NCBI GenBank assembly: GCA_024642805.1
Contig: JAHEAK010000011.1
Coordinates: 1-25,663 of the forward strand
DNA: 25,663 nucleotides
Direction of reading: 5' to 3'
From: Kofleriaceae bacterium
GTDB lineage: Bacteria > Myxococcota_A > Polyangia > Haliangiales > Haliangiaceae
In this document: piece after piece, positions 1-8,448 of the stretch
Layout: each line of letters starts with the position of its first letter
Position numbering within the stretch: the first letter of the stretch is position 1
Program-made: the position numbers and the translations under genes
Notes under the pieces: model-generated
Databases searched by the model: none
Seen by the model: the letters and a program-made list of their open reading frames with translations, nothing else
What the model was told of the DNA's origin: nothing

Positions 1-1
1 G

Positions 2-775
2 ACCATGCGCGTGGGGTATTTCGAGCAGACGCGCGCGACCCTCGATCCCTCCGAGAGCATCTTCGAGAACGTCATCGGCAATCGCGGCGACGTCACCGTT
101 GGCGACGAAGTGATAACCCCCCACGCCTATCTCGAGCGCTTTCAATTCTCGCGCGCTCGCACCCGCGAAAAGGTGCAAGTGCTCAGCGGTGGTGAGCGCG
201 CGCGCGTGGCCCTGGCCAAGATGTTGATCGATCCCGTCAACCTCTTGCTGCTCGACGAGCCAACCAACGACCTCGATGTCGCGACCCTCGGTGCCCTCGA
301 GGAAATGTTGATCAGCACGTCGGCCACGGCCATCGTCGTTACGCACGATCGCTACTTCCTCGATCGCGTCGCCACCAGCGTCTTGGCTTTCGAGGGCGAA
401 GGACGCGTAGTTCGCTACGCCAGTGCGCACCAGGCGCTGCGAGGTGCCGCCAAGAGCAAGGAGTCGAAGAGCGCTGAGGGGAACGACACGCAGCGCAGCT
501 CCGAGAACGCGGCGCCCGTGGCCAAAGTCGCCAATAAGAAGTCGGGCCTCACCTACGGCGAGCGCATCGAGCTAGACGGCATCATGGACGCCATCGCGGT
601 GTGCGAAGAAGAGGTCGAGGCCGTCGAGGCAGAGCTTGCCGCTCCCGATCTCTACGCCAAGCGCGGTGCCGAAGTACCGGCCCTGAGCGCCCGACTCGAG
701 GCAGCCCAGGCCAAGCTGACCCAAACCATTGAACGTTGGGAGTTCCTCGAGGCCAAGAAGTCCGGTGAGGCCTGA
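2..775 (+). CDS. ABC-F family ATPase, Uup-like (5' truncated)
   Basis: C-terminal part of a soluble ABC-F ATPase; the frame is open to the window edge, so the first ABC domain and the linker lie upstream. Counting from the methionine at position 5, the second ABC domain shows a YFEQ segment (residues 5-8), the signature LSGGER (60-65), Walker B LLLLDEPTNDLD (80-91) and the H-loop VVTHDRYFLD (111-120). A charged linker (about 145-180) and a roughly 75-residue helical coiled-coil domain ending in RWEFLE follow. That arrangement is typical of Uup, an ABC-F protein linked to DNA or branched-intermediate processing; other ABC-F proteins act on ribosomes. There are no membrane segments. The family is certain; Uup rather than another ABC-F member is inferred from the C-terminal domain. 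A weak GC-rich hairpin followed by TTTTT just after the stop might end the transcript. Confidence 0.9.
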   Translation, partial: TMRVGYFEQTRATLDPSESIFENVIGNRGDVTVGDEVITPHAYLERFQFSRARTREKVQVLSGGERARVALAKMLIDPVNLLLLDEPTNDLDVATLGALEEMLISTSATAIVVTHDRYFLDRVATSVLAFEGEGRVVRYASAHQALRGAAKSKESKSAEGNDTQRSSENAAPVAKVANKKSGLTYGERIELDGIMDAIAVCEEEVEAVEAELAAPDLYAKRGAEVPALSARLEAAQAKLTQTIERWEFLEAKKSGEA

Positions 776-913
776 GGGCGCAGGGCTTTTTCGCAATAAA
801 TACGAAAAGATATGAGTGCAGATCGCGTCACTCCAGCCGTGTGTGCGATTTCCGTATGTTGTGTGCCGCTTCCATAGTGTGCGCCGAAGCTTGGTGGTAG
901 TGTTTTCGGCGTC

Positions 914-1120
914 ATGGCTACTTCAGATAAGCGCAAACAGTCCCTGTACTTTCCCGAAGAGATGCTGCTCGAGATCAAAGCAGAGGCGGAGCGTCAAGAT
1001 CGCTCGCTCTCTTGGATCGTGCAAAAAGCGTGGAAACTCGCTCGCACCGAGATCGCCAAGTACCCAAGTGTCAATGACATTGACGATGGGGAAGAGGACG
1101 AGCGCGGCCGCATGGAATAG
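914..1120 (+). CDS. Small ribbon-helix-helix-like protein (TIGR04563-like)
   Basis: Protein of 68 residues. The N-terminus has the form RKQSLYFPEEM (residues 7-17): a short strand followed by a helix, then a second helix containing SLSWIVQKAWKLA (31-43). This strand-helix-helix pattern resembles Arc/MetJ-type DNA-binding proteins. The wording matches my memory of TIGR04563, a family of very small proteins found in several copies per myxobacterial genome and of unknown function. The last 15 residues are strongly acidic. It stands alone, 138 bases after the ABC-F gene and 97 bases before the DUF1338 gene. No clear Shine-Dalgarno precedes the ATG. DNA binding is inferred from fold appearance only; the target is unknown. 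Confidence 0.75.
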   Translation: MATSDKRKQSLYFPEEMLLEIKAEAERQDRSLSWIVQKAWKLARTEIAKYPSVNDIDDGEEDERGRME

Positions 1121-1147
1121 TGCGCGGCCCAGGCCTCAGGCCGGCCA

Positions 1148-1184
1148 ACTCCCGTACTGATCGCCAGCGGCGATTCGCGGGAGT
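1148..1184 (+). other. Strong two-part hairpin between genes
   Basis: Perfect 7-base outer arms (ACTCCCG at 1148-1154 and CGGGAGT at 1178-1184) enclose perfect 6-base inner arms (ATCGCC at 1160-1165 and GGCGAT at 1169-1174) with an AGC loop and a small asymmetric internal loop. No T-run follows, so it is not a standard intrinsic terminator. It may protect the 3' end of the upstream small mRNA or be a leader structure of the DUF1338 gene, which starts 33 bases further on. Confidence 0.5.
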
Positions 1185-1217
1185 GCGCAGTTTCAGCGAG
1201 AGTGAAGGCATACGCGC

Positions 1218-2033
1218 ATGAGCGTAATAGCGGAGCTTTTTGAGCTTCTGTGGGTCGATTACACGGCAATGACTCCACAGGCCGAGCGCGTGAGTGCGCT
1301 TCTGCAGGCTCGTGGTGAGCGATTGATCAACGATCACATCGCCCTTCGTACCTTCGCCCACGACAGCGTCGACATTGAAGTGCTCGACAGGGTGTTCGTG
1401 GATGCCGGCTACGAGCCTATCGAGAGCTACGAGTTCAAAGACAAGAAGCTGGTCGCCTGCCACTACGAGCACGAGCGGCCCGAGATGCCGAAGGTCTTCA
1501 TCTCCGCGCTGCTGCTCGACGAGTGTTCGCCGCAGCTGCGCGACACCGCCCACAATCTTTTGAAGCAACTGCCAGCTGGCTTGCAAGCTGATTGGCGCTT
1601 TCCCTGTTCGGGTCGACCCTGGTCTCTCGAGTACGCGAGCTACCAGGATCTCTTGGCAGAGAGCCAGTACGCGGCCTGGTTGGCAGCCTTTGGATTTCGC
1701 GCCAACCATTTCACGGTGGCGGTTCACGAGATGAAGACTGTTAGCTCTCTCGCGCAGCTCAACGATGTCCTGCTCGCTGAGGGCTTCGTGCTCAACGCGC
1801 AGGGCGGGCTCATCAAAGGCAGTCCCGAGGTTGGTCTCGAGCAGAGCTCGACCATGGCAGACGACGTCGAGGTCGAGTTTGCCGACGGTCGTTTCAGCAT
1901 TCCCTCCTGCTACTACGAGTTTGCCTTTCGCCACCGTCTGGCCGATGGCGAGCTCTATCAGGGCTTCGTTGCCGATTCCGCTCGCCATCTCTTCGAGAGC
2001 ACCGCGGGCCGGGGCGAAGCCAAGAGCTCCTAG
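1218..2033 (+). CDS. DUF1338 / HglS-like metal-dependent dioxygenase
   Basis: 271-residue member of DUF1338, a vicinal-oxygen-chelate-like metalloenzyme family. The characterised member HglS turns 2-oxoadipate into 2-hydroxyglutarate in D-lysine breakdown, using iron bound by His, His and Glu. Here the expected pattern is visible: H40 in NDHIALRTF with the paired R44 (H-x3-R), H164 in RANHFTV and E234 in YYEFAFRH. This short form is about 200 residues smaller than the pseudomonad enzyme, so its substrate may differ. No lysine-catabolism genes are adjacent. The start is supported by GAAGG about 10 bases upstream of the ATG. The family call is firm; the substrate is inferred by analogy. Confidence 0.8.
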   Translation: MSVIAELFELLWVDYTAMTPQAERVSALLQARGERLINDHIALRTFAHDSVDIEVLDRVFVDAGYEPIESYEFKDKKLVACHYEHERPEMPKVFISALLLDECSPQLRDTAHNLLKQLPAGLQADWRFPCSGRPWSLEYASYQDLLAESQYAAWLAAFGFRANHFTVAVHEMKTVSSLAQLNDVLLAEGFVLNAQGGLIKGSPEVGLEQSSTMADDVEVEFADGRFSIPSCYYEFAFRHRLADGELYQGFVADSARHLFESTAGRGEAKSS

Positions 2034-2067
2034 GGCGCTTCCTTCGCTGGGCGTGCAAACGTGCGCT

Positions 2068-2116
2068 GCGTGCGTGCGCCGGCGCTGCGAGAGCGCGTGC
2101 GTGCGCTGGCGCTGCG
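2068..2116. repeat. Two 22-bp direct repeats in a convergent gap
   Basis: The units at 2068-2089 and 2095-2116 differ at a single base (C or T at unit position 13) and are separated by 5 bases. They are GC-rich and internally partly self-complementary. They lie between the ends of the convergent DUF1338 gene and the small exported-protein gene. They may form a transcript-end structure or be a small tandem duplication. Confidence 0.6.
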
Positions 2117-2119
2117 GGG

Positions 2120-2539
2120 CTACGGACTTGAAGCAGTCGTGCGCGCCGATGCCGAGGTGCAGCCCGCGCTACTAGGCCCAGCCAGGATGCCGATGCGTCG
2201 CACGAAGAGCTCGGCGTTGGCCTTGGCATCCCCGATGATCCAGACCTTGTAGTTGGGGCCGGCGATGCGTGGAATCGCCAAGGGGCCGCTCAAGCGCACT
2301 CGCTGGTCGCCATCGACGAGGTAGAGCGACTCGGCCTCTTTCTCAATACAGCCAATGCGCGGTGCACCTTCACCTGCGATGTCGAGGATCGTGTAACTAT
2401 CCGCGCCAAGCTCGAGCGATTGGCCGACCAGACGCTCGACCTCGGCTTGCAAGTTGGCGGGCAGGGCGGGCTGCGCGGGCAATACCGCCAACACGCAGTG
2501 CAGCGCCAGACTGCCAAGGGCGATCATGGGTGCGATCAC
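2120..2539 (-). CDS. Small exported protein of unknown function
   Basis: About 139 residues from a GTG start that overlaps the stop of the PilZ gene (GTGA), or 135 from an ATG at 2527. The N-terminus is a hydrophobic stretch (IALGSLALHCVLAV) ending in small residues, consistent with export though lacking the usual basic start, followed by a roughly 100-residue mixed domain. I do not recognise the domain; segments such as YTILDIAGEG and NYKVWIIGDAKANAEL look like a compact alpha/beta fold. Two cysteines remain in the mature part. The overlap suggests it is translationally coupled to the PilZ protein and may act with it at the envelope. Confidence 0.6.
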   Translation of the reverse strand: MIAPMIALGSLALHCVLAVLPAQPALPANLQAEVERLVGQSLELGADSYTILDIAGEGAPRIGCIEKEAESLYLVDGDQRVRLSGPLAIPRIAGPNYKVWIIGDAKANAELFVRRIGILAGPSSAGCTSASARTTASSP

Positions 2540-2925
2540 TGGCCCAGACCGGAGAAGTAGTTTCGAAGCGCCAGCAGCGAACTGACATCGAGGGGCGAGA
2601 ACTTCACGCCCATGCCCCCGCCCGCGTCTGCATCGGCGCTGCGCAGCCATCGAACTTCCGCCTCGACCAAGAGCTCGCCCTGGTGATCGGGAACGTGCAG
2701 GGAAATCTCGAGGATCGTGCCGACTTCTTCGGGGGCCTCGGTGAGCAGGAAGGCACCGCCGACGCCAATGTTGGCAGTCACCGCCTTGGCGCGCCGCGCT
2801 CCGATCGCCGTCGCATCGCCGTCAACGCGTTGATAACCGACATCGACACGCCGGCCAGGTCGTGAGCGGCCTCGAAAATGGGATCGGCGCTCTCCAGCGG
2901 CTCCTGGCTTTTGATGGCTGCTCAC
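2536..2925 (-). CDS. PilZ domain protein
   Basis: About 129 residues from a GTG start preceded by GAGGGACCA, a good ribosome-binding site. This excludes the longer frame that reads upstream across the mpl promoter. The basic N-terminal segment (RGRSRPGRRVDVGY) supplies the RxxxR-like half of a c-di-GMP site. The second half reads NIGVGGAF where the family consensus is D/N-x-S-x-x-G, so the serine is glycine. The remainder (EVRWLR, GMGVKF) follows the PilZ barrel closely. The variant motif leaves c-di-GMP binding uncertain. It is the first gene of a two-gene unit, divergent from mpl. Confidence 0.8.
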   Translation of the reverse strand: MSSHQKPGAAGERRSHFRGRSRPGRRVDVGYQRVDGDATAIGARRAKAVTANIGVGGAFLLTEAPEEVGTILEISLHVPDHQGELLVEAEVRWLRSADADAGGGMGVKFSPLDVSSLLALRNYFSGLGQ

Positions 2926-2983
2926 TGGTCCCTCAACCCCCCGTGAATACAGACTAACGAAGCGGCAAGCCGCTGTAAACCGT

Positions 2984-3012
2984 TTGACCGAATCTGTGGC
3001 GGGGAGTAGGGT
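2984..3012 (+). promoter_or_regulatory. Putative sigma-70 promoter for mpl
   Basis: TTGACC (2984-2989), 17-base spacer, TAGGGT (3007-3012). The -10 box ends 8 bases before the GTG start of mpl, so the transcript would have almost no leader. A 14-base palindrome (AGCGGC-AA-GCCGCT, 2961-2974) lies just upstream and could be an operator shared with the divergent PilZ gene. Confidence 0.4.
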
Positions 3013-3020
3013 GCCCGGCC

Positions 3021-4871
3021 GTGAGGATGCATCTGATAGGGATTGGAGGAACGGGCATGGGGGCCTTGGCGGGCGTCCTGAAGGCGCAGGGCCACGAGCT
3101 GCGCGGTTCCGATGGTCCGATCTACCCGCCCATGAGCGACCAGCTGCAGGCACTCCACATCCCGATCTGTGAGGGCTACGCACCGGAAAACCTCGAGTGG
3201 GACCCAGAGGTTGTTGTCGTCGGCAACACCTGTAAGAAGGACAATCCCGAGGTCATCGCCGCCGAGGCCATGGTCAAAAATGGCAAGACTCGCCTCAGCT
3301 CCTTGCCAGCCATGTTGGGCGAGCACCTCTTGACGGGCAAGCACTCGGTGGTCGTCGCGGGAACCCACGGCAAGACCACCACCTCCTCCTTGCTCTCTCA
3401 CATCTTGATCAACGCCGGTCGCGATCCCAGCGTCTTCGTAGGCGGCGTACCTAACGATCTGGGCCAGGGCTATCGCGTCGGTAAGGGCGCCGAAGTGGTC
3501 CTCGAAGGCGACGAGTACGACTCCGCCTTCTTCGACAAGGGCTCCAAGTTTCTGCACTACCAACCCAAGACCGCCATCCTCACCTCGGTGGAGCTCGATC
3601 ACGTCGACATCTTCAGCTCGATGGAGGCCGTGCGAGAGACTTTCCGCAAGTTCGTCGACCTCATCCCCGACAATGGATTGCTGCTGGTCGCCAACTCTTC
3701 ACCCGAAGCCATGGAGATTGCCAAGGGCTGCAAGGGAGCCATCGAGCGTTACGCGGTGGTTCGCAAGGGCGCCGTCGATCCTGAAATCGAGTGGGTCGGT
3801 CGCTACAGCGAGTACCTGCCTTCGGGACGCACGCGTTTCGAGGTCTTCCGCTTCGGGGAGATGTTCGGCCACTACGAGATGATCTTGAGCGGCAAGCACA
3901 ACCTCGAGAATGCGCTGGCCTGTGTTGCCGTCGCCCACTCGCTTGGTCTGGACCGCGCGCAGATCGAGCAGGGTATCTCGACCTTCTCTGGTGTCGCGCG
4001 TCGTCAGCAGTTTCGCGGTCTTGCTCAGGGCGTGACCATCATCGAGGACTACGGCCACCATCCCAGTGCCGTCGCTCTGACCTTGCAGGGCCTGCATCGG
4101 CGCTTCTCTCGCGGGCGCCTTCTGGCCATCTTCGAGCCACGCACGGCCACCTCGCGACGCAAGACCTTTCAGAGCGAGTTCGTCGACGCCTTCTCGAATG
4201 CCGATGAGGTCATCGTTGCCGGCCTCTTCGCGCCCGACAAGATTCCTGCCGAGGAGCGCTTCGACCCCGAGCGCCTCGCCTTCGACTTGCACCAAGCAGG
4301 CACGCCAGCGAGCTGCATCCCGAGCGTCGACAACATCGTCGCCCACGTGGCCGAGTCGGCCCGCCCTGGTGATGTCGTTGTCGTGTTCAGCACCGGTGCT
4401 TTCGAAAATATCTACGACAAGCTGCTCGCCGCCCTGGGCGATGCCGTCGAGCCAGCCAAGCGCAGTCATGCCCAGCCCATTCGCGCGCTCCTGGAAAAGC
4501 TGAATCTCGACTATCAAGATCTAGACGAAGCCAAGATGCGCGACTTTTTGGCCCTCGAGAACGAGAACGGCCTGATGGGCTGCGTTGGTCTGGAAGTCTT
4601 CGGCGAAGACGCGGTGCTCCGCTCGCTGGCTGTCGATCCATCGGGGCGCGGCATTGGCTACGGCTGGATGCTCGCCGACATGGCCATCAACTGGGCGCGC
4701 TTTCGCGGGGTCAGGCGCCTCTACCTGGTCACGGCCACAGCCAGTGATTTCTTCGCCGCCAAGCACGGTTTCCGAGTGGTCGACTTGTCGACGGCGCCCG
4801 AGAGCGTGCTGCAATCGACATCCTTCTTGCGCCGCAGCGAGAGCTTCGTGCCGATGCGTCTCGATCTCTAG
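3021..4871 (+). CDS. mpl: Mpl murein peptide ligase fused to an ArsN2-like GNAT acetyltransferase
   Basis: 616 residues. Residues 1-470 are a complete Mpl: N-terminal GIGGTGMG (7-14), ATP loop GTHGKTT (114-120), the Mur-ligase GDEYDSAFFD segment (163-172), SGKHNLENAL (290-299) and DYGHHP (343-348). Mpl joins recycled L-Ala-gamma-D-Glu-meso-Dap tripeptide to UDP-MurNAc in the cytoplasm. After a short linker, residues 485-616 form a GNAT domain with LRSLAVDPSGRGIGYG (533-548, acetyl-CoA loop) and LVTATASDFFAAKHGF (569-584). This closely follows ArsN2-type acetyltransferases, including the STSFLRRSESF tail. Mpl is normally about 450 residues, so the second domain is an addition. The GTG start aligns residue for residue with the E. 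coli Mpl start; an ATG two codons later is possible. Confidence 0.92.
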   Translation: MRMHLIGIGGTGMGALAGVLKAQGHELRGSDGPIYPPMSDQLQALHIPICEGYAPENLEWDPEVVVVGNTCKKDNPEVIAAEAMVKNGKTRLSSLPAMLGEHLLTGKHSVVVAGTHGKTTTSSLLSHILINAGRDPSVFVGGVPNDLGQGYRVGKGAEVVLEGDEYDSAFFDKGSKFLHYQPKTAILTSVELDHVDIFSSMEAVRETFRKFVDLIPDNGLLLVANSSPEAMEIAKGCKGAIERYAVVRKGAVDPEIEWVGRYSEYLPSGRTRFEVFRFGEMFGHYEMILSGKHNLENALACVAVAHSLGLDRAQIEQGISTFSGVARRQQFRGLAQGVTIIEDYGHHPSAVALTLQGLHRRFSRGRLLAIFEPRTATSRRKTFQSEFVDAFSNADEVIVAGLFAPDKIPAEERFDPERLAFDLHQAGTPASCIPSVDNIVAHVAESARPGDVVVVFSTGAFENIYDKLLAALGDAVEPAKRSHAQPIRALLEKLNLDYQDLDEAKMRDFLALENENGLMGCVGLEVFGEDAVLRSLAVDPSGRGIGYGWMLADMAINWARFRGVRRLYLVTATASDFFAAKHGFRVVDLSTAPESVLQSTSFLRRSESFVPMRLDL

Positions 4872-4886
4872 ACGCTCGAGCGACGC

Positions 4887-5689
4887 ATGATCGATCCGGA
4901 GCACCAGCAAGCCCTGGCCGTTGCCAACCAGGTGGCCCGCGAAGCCTCGGAGCTCCTGCGCGGAGCCCTTGGTGCGATCGGCGCGATTCGCAGCAAGAGC
5001 ACCAGTCGCGATCTGGTCACCGAATGGGACACGCGCTGTGAGGAGCTCATCATCCGCCGACTCGCGGAACTCGCTCCTGGCGTCGCCGTCCTTGCCGAAG
5101 AGAGCGGCGGGCACGGCGACCTGAGTGGTCAACGTGTTTGGCTGGTCGATCCCATCGATGGCACGGTCAACTTTGCGCACGGGCTGCCGCTCTTTGCGGT
5201 GTCCATCGCCCTCGAGATCGACGGCGTACCTGTGGCCGGGGTCGTCGAGGCGCCCGCTTTGGGTTGGAGCTTCGCAGCCTGCCTTGGCGGCGGTGCCACC
5301 TGCAACGAGGAAGCGATTCGGGTCAGCAGGACGGCGCGTCTCGAGGAGTCCATTTTGGCCTCGGGCTTTCCTTATGATCGCGCGACCAGCAGCCACAACT
5401 TCGCGCAGTGGGAACACTTTCAGCGGCGCGCCGGTGCCTGCCGTCGTTTTGGAGCCGCCTCGCTCGACCTGTGCATGGTTGCGCGCGGATGGCTCGACGG
5501 CTACTGGGAAACCCGTCTTTCGCCCTGGGACCTGAGCGCCGGTGCCCTCATCGTGAGCGAAGCCGGCGGCAACGTGACTGGCATCACCGGCGAGCCCTTC
5601 TCGTCGCGCAAAGGCCACGCCATCGCATCAAATGGTGCTATCCATAACGAGATACTCGCTGAACTCGCCGTCGTAGGAACTCCGAGCAT

Positions 5690-5693
<4 letters not shown>
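4887..5693 (+). CDS. Inositol monophosphatase family phosphatase
   Basis: 268 residues, full length for the family. The metal-binding motifs are all present: EESG (71-74), WLVDPIDGTVNF (85-96) with D88 and D91, and SPWDLSAGA (212-220) with D215. These Mg-dependent enzymes remove phosphate from inositol phosphates or related small phosphates (3'-phosphoadenosine phosphate, histidinol phosphate, fructose bisphosphate); motifs alone do not fix the substrate. It follows mpl by 15 bases and overlaps the next gene by four (ATGA), so the three are probably co-transcribed. It resembles SuhB, but a specific function cannot be assigned. Confidence 0.9.
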
Positions 5694-6964
<1,271 letters not shown>

Positions 6965-7031
6965 GGCTACCAGCTGCCCAGCTTTGGGAAGCGACCCGAG
7001 GCAAGTGCACGGAAGCGCCATTGCCCCTACT

Positions 7032-7838
7032 ATGCGGCCTATGTTGATCGCGCAGATATCTGACTTCCACGTCGTGCCGTCGGACTCGGAGAGCGGCAAG
7101 CTCATGCGCACCGAGACATTCATGCGTGCCGCGGTCGCTCACATCGAGGCCATGTCGCCGGCCGTGGATGTTGTGCTTGCCAGCGGTGACCTCGTCGATG
7201 CCGGTAGTGAGGAGCAGTACCGGCTTCTCTTGCGCCTTCTAAAGCCCTTGCGCGCGCCGCTCTACATGGTGCCAGGCAACCACGACGATCGTGAGCTGAT
7301 GCAGACAATCGTGCGTCCCGCTGGCCACGGTTATTTGCCGAGCGAAGGTTTTCTCAACTACAGCCTCGACATGGGGCCGATGCGGCTGGTGGCGCTCGAC
7401 ACCGTGGTCCCGGGACAAGCCGGTGGCCTGCTGTGCGAGGAGCGACTGGCCTGGCTCGATCGCAGCCTGGCGGAGAGCGACAAGCCAACCATCGTCATGC
7501 AGCACCACCCGCCCTTTCGGACCGGCATGTCGCAGATGGACTCCATGGGCCTTGTGGGCGCTGCCGAGGAAGAGGCCATTCTTCGCAAGTATCAGCACAT
7601 CGAGCGTGTCGTCTGCGGTCACTTGCATCGCACGATCACCAGGCGCTTCGCCAACACCATCGCCTCCACCGCAGCGAGCACGGCGCATGCCGTCGAGCTG
7701 GACTTGCACGAGGAAGGTCGGCTGGCCGTCCTTGGCGAGCCTCCGGCCTGCGCCATGCACCTTTGGCGCAACGACTCGCTGGTTAGCCACCTGAGCTTCA
7801 TTGGCGACTACGGCCCGGCCCATGTCATCTATGATTGA
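7032..7838 (+). CDS. Calcineurin-like metallophosphoesterase, CpdA-like
   Basis: 268 residues from the ATG at 7032, or 265 from an equally plausible ATG at 7041 giving MLIAQISDFH. All metallophosphoesterase motifs are present in order: SDFH, GDLVD, GNHDD, QHHPPF and GHLHR, which bind two metal ions. The architecture matches class III cyclic-nucleotide phosphodiesterases (CpdA/Icc), which hydrolyse 3',5'-cAMP; other phosphodiester substrates are possible. It lacks a signal peptide and is cytoplasmic. A TACTAT sequence at 7028-7033 ends 7 bases before the second ATG and could be a -10 box for a leaderless transcript. The end overlaps the start of mobA by 8 bases. Confidence 0.85.
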   Translation: MRPMLIAQISDFHVVPSDSESGKLMRTETFMRAAVAHIEAMSPAVDVVLASGDLVDAGSEEQYRLLLRLLKPLRAPLYMVPGNHDDRELMQTIVRPAGHGYLPSEGFLNYSLDMGPMRLVALDTVVPGQAGGLLCEERLAWLDRSLAESDKPTIVMQHHPPFRTGMSQMDSMGLVGAAEEEAILRKYQHIERVVCGHLHRTITRRFANTIASTAASTAHAVELDLHEEGRLAVLGEPPACAMHLWRNDSLVSHLSFIGDYGPAHVIYD

Positions 7839-8436
7839 GCATTGCGGCGTCGATGCTGTCATTCTCAATGGCGGCAAGGCTCGGCGCATGAACTCCCTCG
7901 ACAAGAGTCAGCTCGTCGTCGAGGGCCAAACCATTCTCGAGCGACAGCTGCAGCTCTTGCACGGGCGGGTGTCGCAAATCGCCATGGTCGGAGGCAGCCG
8001 CCAACACCAGGGGGTGCACGCGCTCGGCGATAGGGTCGGTGGCCTCGGGCCCATCGATGGCATCGCGGCCGCTCTGGCCTGGAGTGCGGAGCCATGGATC
8101 CTGGTGCTGGCCTGCGACATGCCGCGCGTTGTTCCCCAACTCGTCGATCTGCTGCTCAGCGAGCGAGGGCCGCGCTATCAGATCGTCGGCACATCGATCG
8201 AGGGCCGAGCCCAGCCCTTGTTGGCTCTGTATCACCGCAGCCTCTTGCCAGTGCTGGACGCCTGCCTGGCACGCTCGGAATTGCGCGCCTCCCGGCTTCT
8301 CAGTCATCCGCCCGAGGGCGTGCTCGTGCACCTCCTCGATGAGGCGGCGATTCGCCGAGTGGATCCGAATTGCCAGTCATTTCAAAATTTTAACACTCCG
8401 GACGATCTGTTCCCCACCGAGCGCCCAATCGAGTAA
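7831..8436 (+). CDS. mobA: Molybdenum cofactor guanylyltransferase (MobA-like)
   Basis: 201 residues. The N-terminal nucleotide-binding loop reads LNGGKARRM (12-20) with DKS at 24-26, the form used by MobA-type nucleotidyltransferases. GLGPIDGI (71-78) and ACDMP with the metal-binding D96 follow. The C-terminal FNTPDDL matches the NINTPED ending typical of MobA. MobA transfers GMP from GTP to molybdopterin to make the MGD cofactor used by DMSO-reductase-family enzymes. No other molybdenum genes are nearby, so a relative such as MocA or another NTP-transferase is a lesser alternative. The start codon overlaps the phosphodiesterase stop (ATGATTGA), indicating coupling. Confidence 0.8.
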   Translation: MIEHCGVDAVILNGGKARRMNSLDKSQLVVEGQTILERQLQLLHGRVSQIAMVGGSRQHQGVHALGDRVGGLGPIDGIAAALAWSAEPWILVLACDMPRVVPQLVDLLLSERGPRYQIVGTSIEGRAQPLLALYHRSLLPVLDACLARSELRASRLLSHPPEGVLVHLLDEAAIRRVDPNCQSFQNFNTPDDLFPTERPIE

Positions 8437-8448
8437 GGTCCGCGCCCG

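Noticed and set aside
2034..2119. A rho-independent terminator between convergent genes
   Set aside because: GC-rich repeats are present but no clean stem with a T-tail on either strand.
2536..3183. PilZ gene extending to 3183 and overlapping mpl
   Set aside because: The GTG at 2925 has a good ribosome-binding site, and upstream residues are opposite the mpl 5' end and its promoter.
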